Source: Aquila chrysaetos chrysaetos (lineage: Eukaryota > Chordata > Aves > Accipitriformes > Accipitridae). Taken from it: DNA of 64,000 nucleotides. The DNA lies in the NCBI RefSeq assembly GCF_900496995.4, contig NC_044029.1, positions 12,772,001-12,836,000 of the forward strand. The letters are read 5' to 3'. Both the position numbers and the translations under genes were made by a program. Below the pieces are notes generated by a model. The model saw nothing but the letters and a program-made list of their open reading frames with translations. It ran no database searches and had not been told where the DNA came from. Shown here in pieces: positions 52,996-64,000 of this stretch. Within the stretch, counting starts at the first letter, position 1; each line of letters opens with the position of its first letter.

Positions 52996-55900
52996 TCATT
53001 TGTTGTTTCTTATGCTGGTACTTAGCTTGAAAGCAAGCAGGTCATCCTTTTCCAATTTTGAGGATGTCTGCAGTACTGAAAGCACAGAGATGTTCACACC
53101 AATTAGTCCTTTGGCCTGTGGACCATCTTGACTGATCTTACTTTTTTTCATCTTGGTCAGGCATCCGAAGCTGAGCATTGAATCCCGAAGGTTTTAATAA
53201 GCACACGTATATTTTGTAATACACTTCTTCTTTTCCTATATTTTGCTAAGTGGTTTTCAAAACAAATAATTTATATTTAAATATCTGGTTTCTTTCCTTT
53301 CTATTGCTGTGATTTTTTTTTTTAACTAAAACTTAGCAATGATATCCTTTGTCAAACTGATATATAGCGTTTCTTATCTACTCTGAAGGTATAAAAGAGA
53401 AAAGTGTAAAAAAAACCCCACCACAACCACATGTCACAACAAAAATTAAACCATGAATTAAAATATTCCTTGCTACTTCAAATATTCAGCCAGATACTCT
53501 TGTCAATGTAATACATCTTGTTAATTCTGTAAAATTATTTGTGTTAAGAAATAGAAAATGTATTATTAATTATATATAGAGAGAGAGAGAGAGCGCGCCT
53601 TTGGTTTCAATATACCTGTCATTAAAATTAACTGTATGTTGAACTGCATTTCTTAAGCCTATGCAATTAAAATATATTAGAGTTTCCTCTGTGCTTGTCT
53701 GCCTGGTTTTGAATTTATAGTCTGTGGTTAACAGAACCTTCCTCTGAGATGGAATTTGTTTCCTAGGAATTTAAGGGCAGTGCTGAACAAGATATAGCAC
53801 TTTCTTGTTCTAATAGCTTGTGCATTGTCATGTTTTGATTGTTTGTACCCTGTCCTCAATTGTAACTAGAACTGCAGTTTCTGCTCTAAATCCTCAAATG
53901 AGGGATTTGGGAAGTTTCTTTTGGGGCTGAAAAGTCTGTATGTATTAGTTTACAGAGAAAGGCAAATTCTGTCAATGCTTATTCTAAGCAAGAATTCTGA
54001 TGTGACTGATTACAAATTTCTTACTCCCCATCCCTGCTGGAATTTCTCGTGCTGGAAAGATTTTGTTCCTTAGTGTTCTTGGAATTGGTGATTCCGAGAA
54101 GGGCAACTTCAGCTGGTTTTACAGGGATCTGCTCGTTAATGTGTTTGAATAACTGAAAAATACCAAGTGGCATTTTTATTAGTTTTTCAAAGGATCGCCT
54201 GCTCTGTTTAGACTTCTTCACTTAGGAGAGTTGTACCAACGTTATAAAATTGTAGCTCAATTTAATAAATGTGGAAGTGATTGTGAAATGAGGTATTGAC
54301 ATATTTCTTTTTGCAATGCTTAATTTTTTTGTGATGCTTTTAGGAAGGTCATTCCACATTATCCTATGGAATGGAAAAATTGATGACAAGTGGATGTATC
54401 CTTAGTGGGCCTGCTTATCAGCAGAAGCCGTATAGATCACATCTGGTGCAAATTAAGCGTTCTTTATTTTGTTCTTATCACTAAAATGAGGTGCTGTTAT
54501 AAGAACATTATAGCTTTGGTAGTCATGTATTATTTTTTTTTCTTAATCTGAAGACAGATCCGTAACAGGGTAATCTACGGTAAATTCTAAAGGTCAGAAA
54601 TTGCCTGAGAATAAAGTAGGTACTCTGATAATTATGTAAAATTACGTAAAACCTGCTAGGTATATAATTTCTATTAACTGCAATGTCAGTTTTGCATCAG
54701 TGGCTGCCTCAAAACATCAGGTGTGATGTCTATGATGAATTTTTAATGTAGTTCACCAAAGTCACTTTCCATCCACCCACTGGTTTTCATTGTCTAAAAT
54801 TAAGCTGGTGACAATTCAACCCAACTTCTACCCAAGGCTGGCCCACCATGCTTACAGTTAGTAGAAAAATGCAGAAACTGTATTCAAACCAGGGACTGTG
54901 GTGTCTTTCGTTTCATTACCAGTCATCTCAATGCCCTGATTAATTGCATTCTGATTTGCTCTCTTACTTACTTGCAAACATCTGATGAACCTGAATCCTC
55001 CTCTTTGATGAATGCTTTGTAGCTTTAAAACTTTCTGGAGGTGTCTGCTGGGGTTTCCTGCCCTTTATATGTGTTTCAGACAAAATTTTTATACGCTTGC
55101 TACCTTTCTCAGAATTGCCCATGTTCTCTGAATTAGGACGTGTTCTAAGAAGTGGTGTTCTCGGAGAAGCTGGCTGGCTTCTTTCCTGAAACTCACTGCT
55201 CAATAAAACTAGTTGTCTTCATGCCACCCTGATTTACGCTTCGGCTAAAAAGTCTTAGCAACCTGCCGCAACTGAGAACATCAGAAGTGCATTATGCGGC
55301 AAACGTATTTTGTCCTATTAGATGGGCACGCTCCCGGAAGACAAGTGGAAGTTAATGAAGTGATGTAACTCCTCAATTCTCAAGGTCTATGACCACTTCA
55401 TCAAATGAATATGCACTTGCAATGTTAGCTGGAATGTTTAAGAGCATTTTTAAAAAGCAAAACACAGTAGCTTCACTTTGTCAGCTAATGGACTATGGGA
55501 TCCTCACCTGGGATAGCTTTGTTGCTGAGCGGAGGTATTCTTACTGATTACACCCACACACTCATTTCTTTTCCCTAAGAGTCGCTGCCCGCTGACCAAA
55601 TTTTGTGGGTCTTTTGGGGCCAGAAAACCCAAAAGATTAAAAATGTATCTACCACTCTGTGTTTGTATGGAGGTGCTGGTTAGGTTTGGGGTTTTTTGGT
55701 CTTGTGAGTATTTTGGGGTTTGGTTATTTGGTTTGGTGGTGGTTTGGGTTTTGGGGGTTTTTTTGAGCATGCTTTCTCTAGATAGTAAAAGGAAAAGCCT
55801 AGAGCTGGTTTCTTATGTGTTGGTCTGTTAAGTCCATAGAAAAACAAAGCAGATATGTTTCTGTGGCAGAAAAAGGGAAGGTAGAAAATCACACACTTTT

Positions 55901-56051
55901 TTTCTGTGTATTACTCTAATAATTCATCCTTCCTCTCCTTCATACTCAGCAATTTAGAGACCGAGATAATCCTGTGCTTGCTTTTCATGTTGATAACCAT
56001 CTTGTCTTTGAGAAGCTGAGTCAGAAGGACTCTGTGGTAATCATGAGGCAT
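52996..56051 (-). CDS. Unrecognised five-exon protein-coding gene, basic Ser/Pro-rich product
   Basis: I do not recognise this gene. Exons in transcript order: 56051-55946 (start ATG, G at -3), 55610-55508, 55195-54972, 54220-54025 and 53170-52996 (stop TGA). They sum to 804 nt, or 267 residues. Donors are A|GTATGA, CAG|GTGAGG, A|GTAAGT and GGA|GTAAGA. Acceptors end AAAAG, GAGCAG, CTCCTAAG and CTCAG. All four junctions preserve phase (1, 2, 1, 2). The product is strongly basic, with S-P/T-P sites near residues 80-84 (SPRTP) and 121, a basic cluster near 129-136 (TKHSSKRR), no membrane segment and no Cys pattern. Exon 4 has a hydrophobic stretch (MPLGIFQLFKHI). Such composition suits a nuclear or chromatin protein, but that is inference. 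The true start could lie further 5', toward the CpG island at 56.8-57.06 kb. I recall no coding gene here in human. Confidence 0.5.
53571..53597 (+). repeat. (TA)n(GA)n microsatellite
   Basis: A short TA run passes into about eight GA units and then GCGC. It lies between the last two exons of the minus-strand gene model, in its intron 4. Probably polymorphic. Confidence 0.85.
55680..55765 (+). repeat. G/T-rich, telomere-like tract
   Basis: The plus strand has repeated GGG/GGGG runs separated by T-runs and GTTT (for example GGTTTGGGGTTTTTTGG and GGGTTTTGGGGG). This meets the pattern for a G-quadruplex. On the minus strand it is a C/A-rich tract upstream of the second exon acceptor of the unrecognised gene. 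Open frames across it are low-complexity artefacts. Confidence 0.7.
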
Positions 56052-56814
56052 CTCCGGTGATGAAAGAGGCAAGCAGTATTTCCTTCCAGACCTATTTAGC
56101 GTATTTTTTCCGCAGAGAACATTTCAAAATATTAACTGAACTGGAAGGTACTTAGAAAAGAAATGTGTTAAGATGGTACCTACATGATGACCTGATGAAA
56201 TACTATGTTTTAGTGGCTCCTGTACTTCTGTTGCACCCCTTTTTGATTGTGGGGAAGTAGAGGCTTAAAGATGATAGAAAGTACACTTCTGTGATAAACA
56301 GATCTGTTTTGGTTTTTTTTCCCTCTGGTTTCTTAATGTTTACTATAGCATCTGTTGTGTTTACCTGGAATTTATAGTATCTGGGTACCTGTTTTCTGGC
56401 TTTTTTCCTCCTCACTCATGTGTTACAGTTTGGATGGAATTAATTGGATTTGTGCTTGGAAACTTCTGTGTTTATTGCTACCGGCAGAATTTTCTGTGTC
56501 CAGCATCCCCAGAGAAGCAGCTTCAAAATAAGAAAAGTAATAGCCATTTCTTTGTGGTTTGATTTTTTTGCAGGCTGCGTTCTCATGAAAGATGTTTAAT
56601 ATTTTAGGATCCTTTGCTGGCTTGTGTATTTTTTAGCTCGTGTCTTCTGACCTTTTGCTGTCATTTTCGCCTCCCAGTTTTAGGAGCAAAGAGGAACCTG
56701 AGAGACTGTGGAAAAGGTAGAAGAGATGGTATTTAGAAGGTGTGCTGTCTGGATATCTAACTAAGGAGGATTCTCCCTGTAGAAACCTGACACTGCTTTT
56801 GAAGTGCCCTTTTG

Positions 56815-57060
56815 AGTCGTCCCGGAGAACCTCTTTGGCGGACTCCTTCCAAGCAGACAAAGACCTGAGAGGTTCTCCTCTTAGACAGCCGAGGTCAGCC
56901 CGCGGCCCCTCGCAATCCGCGGTGAGAAGGGCTAACCTCGCGGCTGGGAGAGGACGAAGGCGCTTCCGATGTCTGCGGGCTCTTTGATCACCCCCGCAAC
57001 CGGGGGCTCCGTTCGGAACCCTTGTGGGGAGACGCTTGCGGGGAGGAGACTTCTGGCAGA
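56815..57060. promoter_or_regulatory. CpG island, likely promoter of the minus-strand gene
   Basis: A short CpG-rich block (CCGCGGCCC..., CCTCGCGGCTGG..., CTTGCGGGGAGG...) stands out from the AT-rich surroundings about 0.8-1 kb upstream of the first exon of the unrecognised gene. Candidate donors exist on both strands (minus CGAG|GTTAGC near 56938; plus CGCG|GTGAGA near 56921), so the direction of transcription is not proven. Confidence 0.5.
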
Positions 57061-60000
57061 CGTTTAGCTACCTACCAATGTGCCAAGCTAGAACATGAGG
57101 ACTGTCCCTCTGGTGGAAAAGCTGCTCTTCATAGCAACTTTTCGAAACATCAGCCACTTGGTACCGTCTAGCTGTGGGCAAGTGTAATGGAGAGGGCAGA
57201 GGCTGGACGGAGACGGACTAGAGAGAAGGCATGAAGAAAGGACAGGCAGAAGACGTAAAATGGTAGCACTTAAGGGGGAGATGAAAAAGTAGGGGATGGC
57301 AAAGAGTGCCTTTGCAGCAGGGATTTGTGGGGCTTCTTCCCTGTCTTTTCCCCATATTTCTATTTTATGCCTCATCTTGTATTTGGTTGTAAGTTGGGAG
57401 TGAAACTTGGCAGGAACTGATTAATTCAGGTTCAAAAGGGCTCTGTTCCAAGGGCAGCTCCTGGTGCTCCCGTGTCCTGTTTTTATCTATCCTATTTCTA
57501 GGGTGGTTGTTGGTAATTCTGCTCATGTTCTGATTTTGAGAGTTCTGGCCAAGGCCCTCACAAAACTCACTTTGGGAGGAGCGTGCCGTGGACAATACCT
57601 GCTTTACACTGCTTTACACTTCACGTGGGGAAACCCCAGGCTGTTAAAGGGAAGCACAGGTTAAAAACAGTGGAAGCTAAAATAGCAGCTTTAGGGGTGT
57701 ATCTTAAAGCGATATTCCCTTTTCTTACAACCTCTGTCAAGTAAGTGAACACTTAATGACTCCTGTGACTAACTCTGGGATCCTATGATTTGTCTTGGCA
57801 AGAATTAAATCCTGCACTCACACTGGTAAAATTATTCCCCTGAAGTCGTTTCTTTTGACAATAGTATTTGCCTTGCAGATGCTCGTGATCAACCGCAGGT
57901 TTCAGTTGTGAATACTGCAGTTGTTTTCATCCACTAGACGTTCTTGAGTTCTTCTCCTTTCTCAGTGTTTCGTGACCAGAAGGAACAGCAACAGAGGTCA
58001 AACCAATGCTGCAATTTCACTTTTGTTTTTTCCTTTAAAGCCAGCATTTTGGAAGTGCCCAATATAGCAACACAGTTTAAACTGAGTTATAATATTCTGC
58101 TTTTTATGGGTTTAATATGCTTTTGAGAAATATCTGTTCTAGAGATTATTGTTGCATAGACCCAAGTAACCATAGGGAAATAAGCACTCAGAAAAGTTAG
58201 TTTGTTTATTCATTAAAACCAAGACAGCGAGAAGGGAATCGCTTGTTGGTGCCAGATAATTAACTTTCCATATTCCTTGTGTTTCTTTTCCAATACCTTA
58301 GCCCTTCTTTCAGACTATGTGATTTCCAAGTTCTCTTTCCAATTTTATCTTGATATGCCTCCAAACTCTTTTCTTTTGGGAGCATCCTTCTTGGAAACAA
58401 GCTTCTTCTGTAACAGCCAAAATGCTGAAGACTTTTCTGAAATAAATCAAAATATGAAGTAACATCCCACAACAAAAATCCCTGGGGGAGAGGATAGGAG
58501 ACGGGGCAGATACAAGCAAACGGTAGCTATGATGACATCACTACTCATCAATATTTTTTGTTCATTCATATCTTTTGACTCTTCCTTCTGGAATGCCAGC
58601 CTTGAAGAAAAGCCTACCCAGTACTATAGGTCAGTTTAAATACTCTTCCTTCACATACCGTCAGAAGAAATCAGTATCAAGATTTCACGAGGTTGTCTAC
58701 TCCATTATCCTATATTACCTGGAAAAAATAGTGTGTGTGCCGCCTTCTCATCTGTGGTGGAGACTCCACCATATTCCCAGGTAATCTGTTCTATCACTTC
58801 AGGGTGCTTCATGTTAGAAGAAATTCCCCGCTGATTAACCTGAATCTTTCTTGCTACAGTTTAAGCCGATTACTGTTTCCGCTATCCCATCCTTTCCTTA
58901 TGCAACAGCTTTGAAAACTATTACTACATCCCCTTTGATCCGAAGTTTGCTAAATATGACTGTTTAGGAAAATTACATTAGCTGGACGTGTTTAGTCCAT
59001 TCTCATTATTCTCCCTGAAGTGACGGTGCCTTTCTTGTGCTGAATGCAATGCCCCGCGCTAGGCACAGTGCTCTCGTTAAGGTCTTGCCGGCGACGTACT
59101 TGGCTTACAGATTTTATTTGTCGGTGTGTGTCTCTCCTCAGCAACAACCTGATGTTATTAAGTATTGCTGAGGTTGTGATAAGTTTTAACCCACAAATTG
59201 TCTTCACGAGAACTGCTTTTTCTTGCATCATTTCACTTGAGGAACGGTGAAGTTCTGCCACGCTATGAGATATGGGGAGATGTTCATGGGGGAAAACCTG
59301 GCCCTGAGTGTCTCAGCTGCGTGGGAGCTTTGTGCTTACGCTTCTTTTCAGGTTGCCAACATGCTTTCATCAGCTTTACCTGAGACTAGAAGAGTTATTT
59401 CTCCTTCCTAGTTTTGCTGCATCGGATATATGTCAGTGAAATCCACAGCATCAACATGGAATCATATAATGGAAAATAAAGAAGACCCGCACAATGATTT
59501 TTTTTTTTTAATTAATTTTTTTAGAGCAGAAGGGGGGGTAAAGGGAAGCTGAACCAAAACGTAAGGTGTTTAACAGCAGCTCTTTTCAGACGCTGTATGT
59601 AAATGGTCTCTTATGCAATTAATAAATGTAATATAATAACGTATGCAGGTACTTATTAGAGTAGGTTTTATCATTGCTTATTTTTGATGTCACAGGGAAA
59701 ATCTTTGTCTCAGCTGAAACATATCTTTATTAGATCTTGATATGGGTGCTAATCCCTGCTACTGTCTGATGCGTAGAAGCGCAGGGAGATCACCTTCAGT
59801 CTACAGTTACTTTACTGTAATTCCCAAGGCAAACCTTGCTTCTATTCAACAATGTTCAAGATGTAGGACTTCTTTTCTGCTGCTCTGTTTTTCCTTCTTT
59901 TACTTAAATTAGGCTGTCTCCAACCTGGTGAACTGAAAGGTTTTGTTTGGTAAACATAGTGAAAGAACGCTATTAGCAGGTGAGGTATTTCTTCAGCCCC

Positions 60001-62370
60001 CTCATTCACTTACTGCTGTATTAATTTCTGCAGTGCCTTCCCCCTCCTCCTCAGTGAATTTAGCTACCATGAATAATACATAAAATTATGAACTGCCTTT
60101 CACCCCAAAGGAGCAGACCACAAGGTTGCTTTAGACACTAGTCAGGATTATGTCAAGATTACTAACTTGTTAGCATTCTTCTTGGCTTAATCACATTTTT
60201 CTTTCACTAAAATGAAAGGAGTAGTAAAAACAGTAGCCATATTAGTTCCAAATAATCATGGACTTCAAACTGTTCCTTTGCACTTTTACTTCAAAGACAG
60301 TCTTTTTGATAACGTGTTAGATTGAATTGTGCTCTTGGGCTGTAGAGAGTGTTTGATGGCAGCAGCTAATGTAGACTGTGCATTCATAACTCATATCTAT
60401 GAGCAGTTTAAAGGTGGAAAAAGATGGTTCTGACACTTAAAAAACCAACCCAGAATGATAACAACATAGCAGTGCTCAGTTTAGACTGAGTTTTAATTGC
60501 CAGTTCCTAATATCTATCCTGATAGAAAATGTTCAGAAGCATCAAACAAAAACTGGCATGGTGGATGTCAACTTAGCGATCTAATAAAATGCAAGCAGAG
60601 GCTGGTGACATATCGCTGTGCTACTGCAAGTGCTTTATGTCAATTCTGTACTGTGAAGCTGAATGTCCTGTTGCCGGAGGAGGACACGGCGGTGCTCTGC
60701 CTTTAGGAGGAACGACTGACCGGAGGCCTTTTTGCCCGTCTGTATTCTTGAACGCGTTTTGCCTACAGGAAGGGTTGGGTGGCTGTAGGATGGGAGCTGA
60801 CACGTGGAACCTCCTAAGCAATTTTCAAAAGTAACATTAAAAGCCTAAGCCAAGGAGTTATTAAAAAATGTAAATGAACCGGATAAGTAGTGGTCGTTTT
60901 CTCCAGGATTAGTGTAATAGTCACATTAATTATGGTACTGCTAGATTTTAAACTAGAGCTTCCTTTCCTGGAGGAGGAGTAGCAATCTTTCAGTCACGGT
61001 AGTGGGAGAAGCTTAAAGGTACACTGAAGATGGCAGCTCGCTCTGCTCTCAGAGCATCTTTTTTTTTTGCATTTTGTCTTCTACTGTGCCTCTCCTTTTG
61101 ATGCTGAAACTTTTTGAGCTGGGACATATGTCAGTTACTGTTTCATTAATGTGCTTTCTAGCTTTGAAGTGCCTAAAAACTGAATCATGTGCTGAGCTGG
61201 GCACTGTGCGAACTACTACTTTGGGATATAATCCTTGCCTCAGAAAATGTAAAATCTGAGCTGGAAAAGGTATGAGAGAGAAGAGCTGAGGATGGGAGAC
61301 AGGGAATATTATGTTAACGATACAAGCAGCTAACATTTAACATAACCACAAACATCTCAGGTTGCCTCTTGCTTAACAAATATCAATGATAATGATTTGC
61401 AGAATGAAAAGTCAGAGCAAATCCTCATCTCTCCATCGGTTAGCAGGAATGCTAAGGTAGAGCTCTAGATAGGTAGGGGTTTGAAATATTGTGAGGCTTT
61501 TCTTTGTTTTGGCAACTCCCAAATAGAAGATCTTTAGAATCCGTTCTTTTTTAGAAAAGTCCTTTGAATCTCCCATGAGATTCTTCTTGGCTGCATAAAG
61601 TTTTGTAAAAAATAATTATTACACGATATGGGAATGCCTCTTCCCTTTTGACAGTCAACATTTACTAAAGAATATAAAAGGAACAATTGTGTGTGTATTG
61701 TTGTTGTTAACCTCCATCTTGAGAAAAAGCGGGTGAGAGCCTGGGTGGAACGAAGTGGCAGTAAGGGACTTGCTCGTGCGTGCCTTGCCTGTAGCTGTCT
61801 CGCATACTTCAATGGCGTTCCTCGCTGCGGCAATGGCAGACTGGCTGCTGTCTCTCTGCCAGTCCCGCTAACTGCCGAATTGCAAGCTAAGTAAGTAGAG
61901 GGGTGAAGGTTCCAAAACTGACACCCTGAATTCCTACCGGAGGCTGCCAGTAAGCTCGTACCCATGCTGCAGTGATCTTGAATTGAAAATATCTTCTTAA
62001 GAGGGGTATAAAACTCTCGGGTAAGCTTAGCCTGTATGCCTTCGAGGTGTAGGGCGACGAAGAAGATGTTACTGCAACTCAGACTCAAGAAACGGAGCCA
62101 CGGGTGGTTGTGGCAAGGTCTCGGTTAGTCGCCGGCAGGAGTGTACGGCTTAACTTTAGGCACCTCTGTTGTGCTGCTACAGTCTTTAGGCTGTCTGCTT
62201 ATTCTGCAGAAAAAGCAGAGTCTTCCAGACTATTAGAGGCATGTGTCTTTTTGTTGCTGAGTATGTAAAAGAAATTACCATAGCTAAACTAACTAGCAAA
62301 AGTTAGGAGGGAATTCGCTCTTCCTGTGGCACACAGATGTCAAAAATCGATCCTACTGTAGTTTGGCAGA
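57061..62370. other. Intergenic region with no supported gene
   Basis: AT-rich sequence with short chance frames on both strands. The only recognisable element is an old CR1-like fragment near 58.75-59.06 kb. KCNC2 is the expected next neighbour by human synteny, but none of its exons is visible here. Confidence 0.6.
58745..59060 (-). mobile_element. Ancient CR1-like LINE fragment
   Basis: Diverged antisense landmarks of old amniote CR1-group LINEs are present: GGTGGAGACTCCACCATATT, GGTAATCTGTTCTATCACTTC, TTAGAAGAAATTCCC, AACCTGAATCTTTCTTGCTAC and AGTTTAAGCCGATTACTGTT. The subfamily and the right boundary are uncertain. Confidence 0.6.
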
Positions 62371-62379
62371 TCGGATCGG

Positions 62380-62920
62380 TCCAGGACCTAACGACCGTCT
62401 CTGTTCGGAGTTCCCACTGCCAGAGGTACGCAAGACCTTAGGCAAGACTGCTGACGCCCCAAGGGCCCCGTTTTCTCCGGTCCAGACGCATCCATCCCTC
62501 CGCCGCTCCCTTGACACGCCAGGTGCGCAGGACGGGTACGCGGCCGGGGTCGGTGTCTGGCTGGCCGTGCCGGACCTGCTCTCCCCAACCCCGGTGCTGC
62601 GCTCGGCAAGAGGGTCCCTTAGCAGCAACGGCAGCCCCCGAGCCCACACCTTCCCCCCGTTGCTCCAAACGAGCCCTTTTTGTCCTTTAACGAAGGCGTA
62701 GAGCAACTAGAGCACTGCAGTTGGAAACAAGTTGGGAAAAGATCTCAAGGGTATCTATCAAAAGTTGCCGAAACGTTCACGAGATTAAGGGTGGACGCGG
62801 CACGTCCTTTGACAACGAAGTGTAACGGTCAATGTGACCGATGCGGGTTTACCCTGCGCTTAAGTACAGAAGCTGACTCGCTCAAAGACACGCGGAGACT
62901 CGAGAAATCCACTTGCGGTT
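62380..62920. promoter_or_regulatory. CpG-rich block without an assigned gene
   Basis: CpG density rises sharply (for example GGACGGGTACGCGGCCGGGGTC near 62530), with long open frames on both strands, as is usual in CpG islands. No exon with plausible splice sites and family resemblance was found. It may be a promoter or 5' exon of a gene to the right or of a non-coding RNA. Confidence 0.45.
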
Positions 62921-62924
62921 TTAC

Positions 62925-64000
62925 AACCTTGTATTATTTTCCTTATGCTGAGACGGGCTACTAACTGAGCGTCAGTTAGGCTGTTTCTGCCAAGACCTCT
63001 CTACCTCAGTGTGACCTTGCACAGCTCTTTAAGGCTCGCTGGCACCTTGCCTCTGAGGACGAAATGCTGACGATGCTACCCGCCATGGATCTGGTATTTC
63101 CCATCTGGCTCTCCCCTGTCAGGTAGGGTAATGGTCCGATTTACGGGTTATAGCAGAAATGTATGCCAGCACCTCTAACTTTTGTGAGCAAGATCGAAGC
63201 ACGAGCAGAGGAGATGCAGTGTTTATCTCTTGAGAATACTGTTCTGTTTCCATGGCAGTAGACAGCTCAGTCCAGATTTGGGCAATCTTGTCTGCAAAGT
63301 AGCATGAAAAAAATTAGGAGAGAAAAACTTGACTGCAGCTGAATGGAGGCAGTCAAAATTAATCAAGCTTGCATACACTGAGATTGGGTCTGCTATATGA
63401 GACTGCAGACACTATGAAGAAACCTCTTTGCTTCCTGCATAGCTAAGGCATCTGATTTAAAATCTGCCTGCGTCAGTCAGTGAGACTCTGCGGGAGACTT
63501 CTGCCACTCGCACTCTAGAAGTTTCCCTTCTGACAGGTAAACTGTAACTACTAACAATGGGCCCACACTGCCATTGCAAGACATAATTATTGAAATTGCT
63601 ACAAAACTATTGTTACAAAAATCTCTTCTACACACTGGTAGAGTGATAATTAAATGGCTGTAGCTTCAAGGATGCCTCGAAGATCATCAGTGCAAACGTC
63701 TTCAGAAGATAACCTATTAAAGCAGACCCCTTGCCTTCTTGGATACGTGTATTATGGTCTTTTACTAAAAATTAATGAAAATCATGGAGTTTTTTAGTCA
63801 CAGAAAGGAGGACAATGATAGATGAGGTAGGTTTCCAGTTAAACCCTGGTGGAACGCAGAAACTAGGTGGAACAATGCCAGTCATCTGAAAACCCTTGTG
63901 GTCCTTTGAGTGTGTTTTCATTGATTTTGATGGCATGTGAGAGAGGGTTTGCTGGCTTCCGCAAATAAATCACCATCATATGTGGGTTATGTATTGGATT
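62925..64000. other. Right-hand flank, nothing recognised
   Basis: About 1.1 kb of mixed composition with no exon, repeat family or RNA gene that I can support. Confidence 0.55.

Noticed and set aside
54355..54484. A short plus-strand frame after GATGCTTTTAG (EGHSTLSYGMEK...).
   Set aside because: CAPS2 already ends with its family-typical C-terminus at 52525, and no other plus-strand exon was found to join.
55950..56062. A plus-strand frame (QFRDRDNPVLAFH...) behind a very good polypyrimidine acceptor.
   Set aside because: It is the exact complement of the first exon of the minus-strand gene. The minus strand has four further phase-compatible exons and the plus strand has no partner exon, so the minus reading is preferred. 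This is the main ambiguity in that model.
61534..62088. A 184-codon minus-strand frame.
   Set aside because: It is the longest frame in the right-hand region, but it has no recognisable domain, no biased codon pattern that I can see, and no supported splice partners. It could be revisited with RNA data.

Overview
This window is vertebrate nuclear DNA, almost certainly from a bird in Neoaves. Genes are spliced with GT-AG introns, CpG islands mark promoters, CR1 LINE fragments are present, and there is a solo LTR of the avian ERVL type. The gene order GLIPR1 - RIC3-like - CAPS2 matches the GLIPR1/CAPS2 neighbourhood of human 12q21, except for the RIC3-like gene. Most of the sequence is intron, and no bacterial-type features are present. 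All exon models were read by eye, by choosing splice sites whose reading phases join without a frameshift.

Layout. 192-12073 (minus): GLIPR1, six coding exons including a 27-nt micro-exon, 262 codons plus stop; a solo LTR sits in one intron. About 11.8-12.75 kb: a CpG island serving as a head-to-head promoter. 12365-20482 (plus): a RIC3-domain gene, six exons, 306 codons. About 22.0-22.8 kb: the CpG-island promoter of CAPS2. 23376-52525 (plus): CAPS2 (calcyphosine-2), seventeen coding exons, 591 codons, with EF-hand motifs near the C-terminus and CR1 fragments in the introns. 52996-56051 (minus): five phase-compatible exons giving a 267-codon basic, Ser/Pro-rich protein that I do not recognise. 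It runs tail-to-tail with CAPS2 and points away from a CpG island at about 56.8-57.06 kb. 57.1-64 kb: no supportable gene; it holds an old CR1-like fragment and one unassigned CpG-rich block at 62.4-62.9 kb.

GLIPR1 is a membrane-anchored CAP-superfamily protein. The RIC3-like protein resembles the ER chaperone of nicotinic acetylcholine receptors. CAPS2 is a predicted calcium-binding protein. Nothing suggests the genes act in one pathway; their grouping is conserved synteny. The most interesting item is the unrecognised minus-strand gene downstream of CAPS2, followed by the RIC3 paralogue in a place where, as far as I recall, mammals have none.
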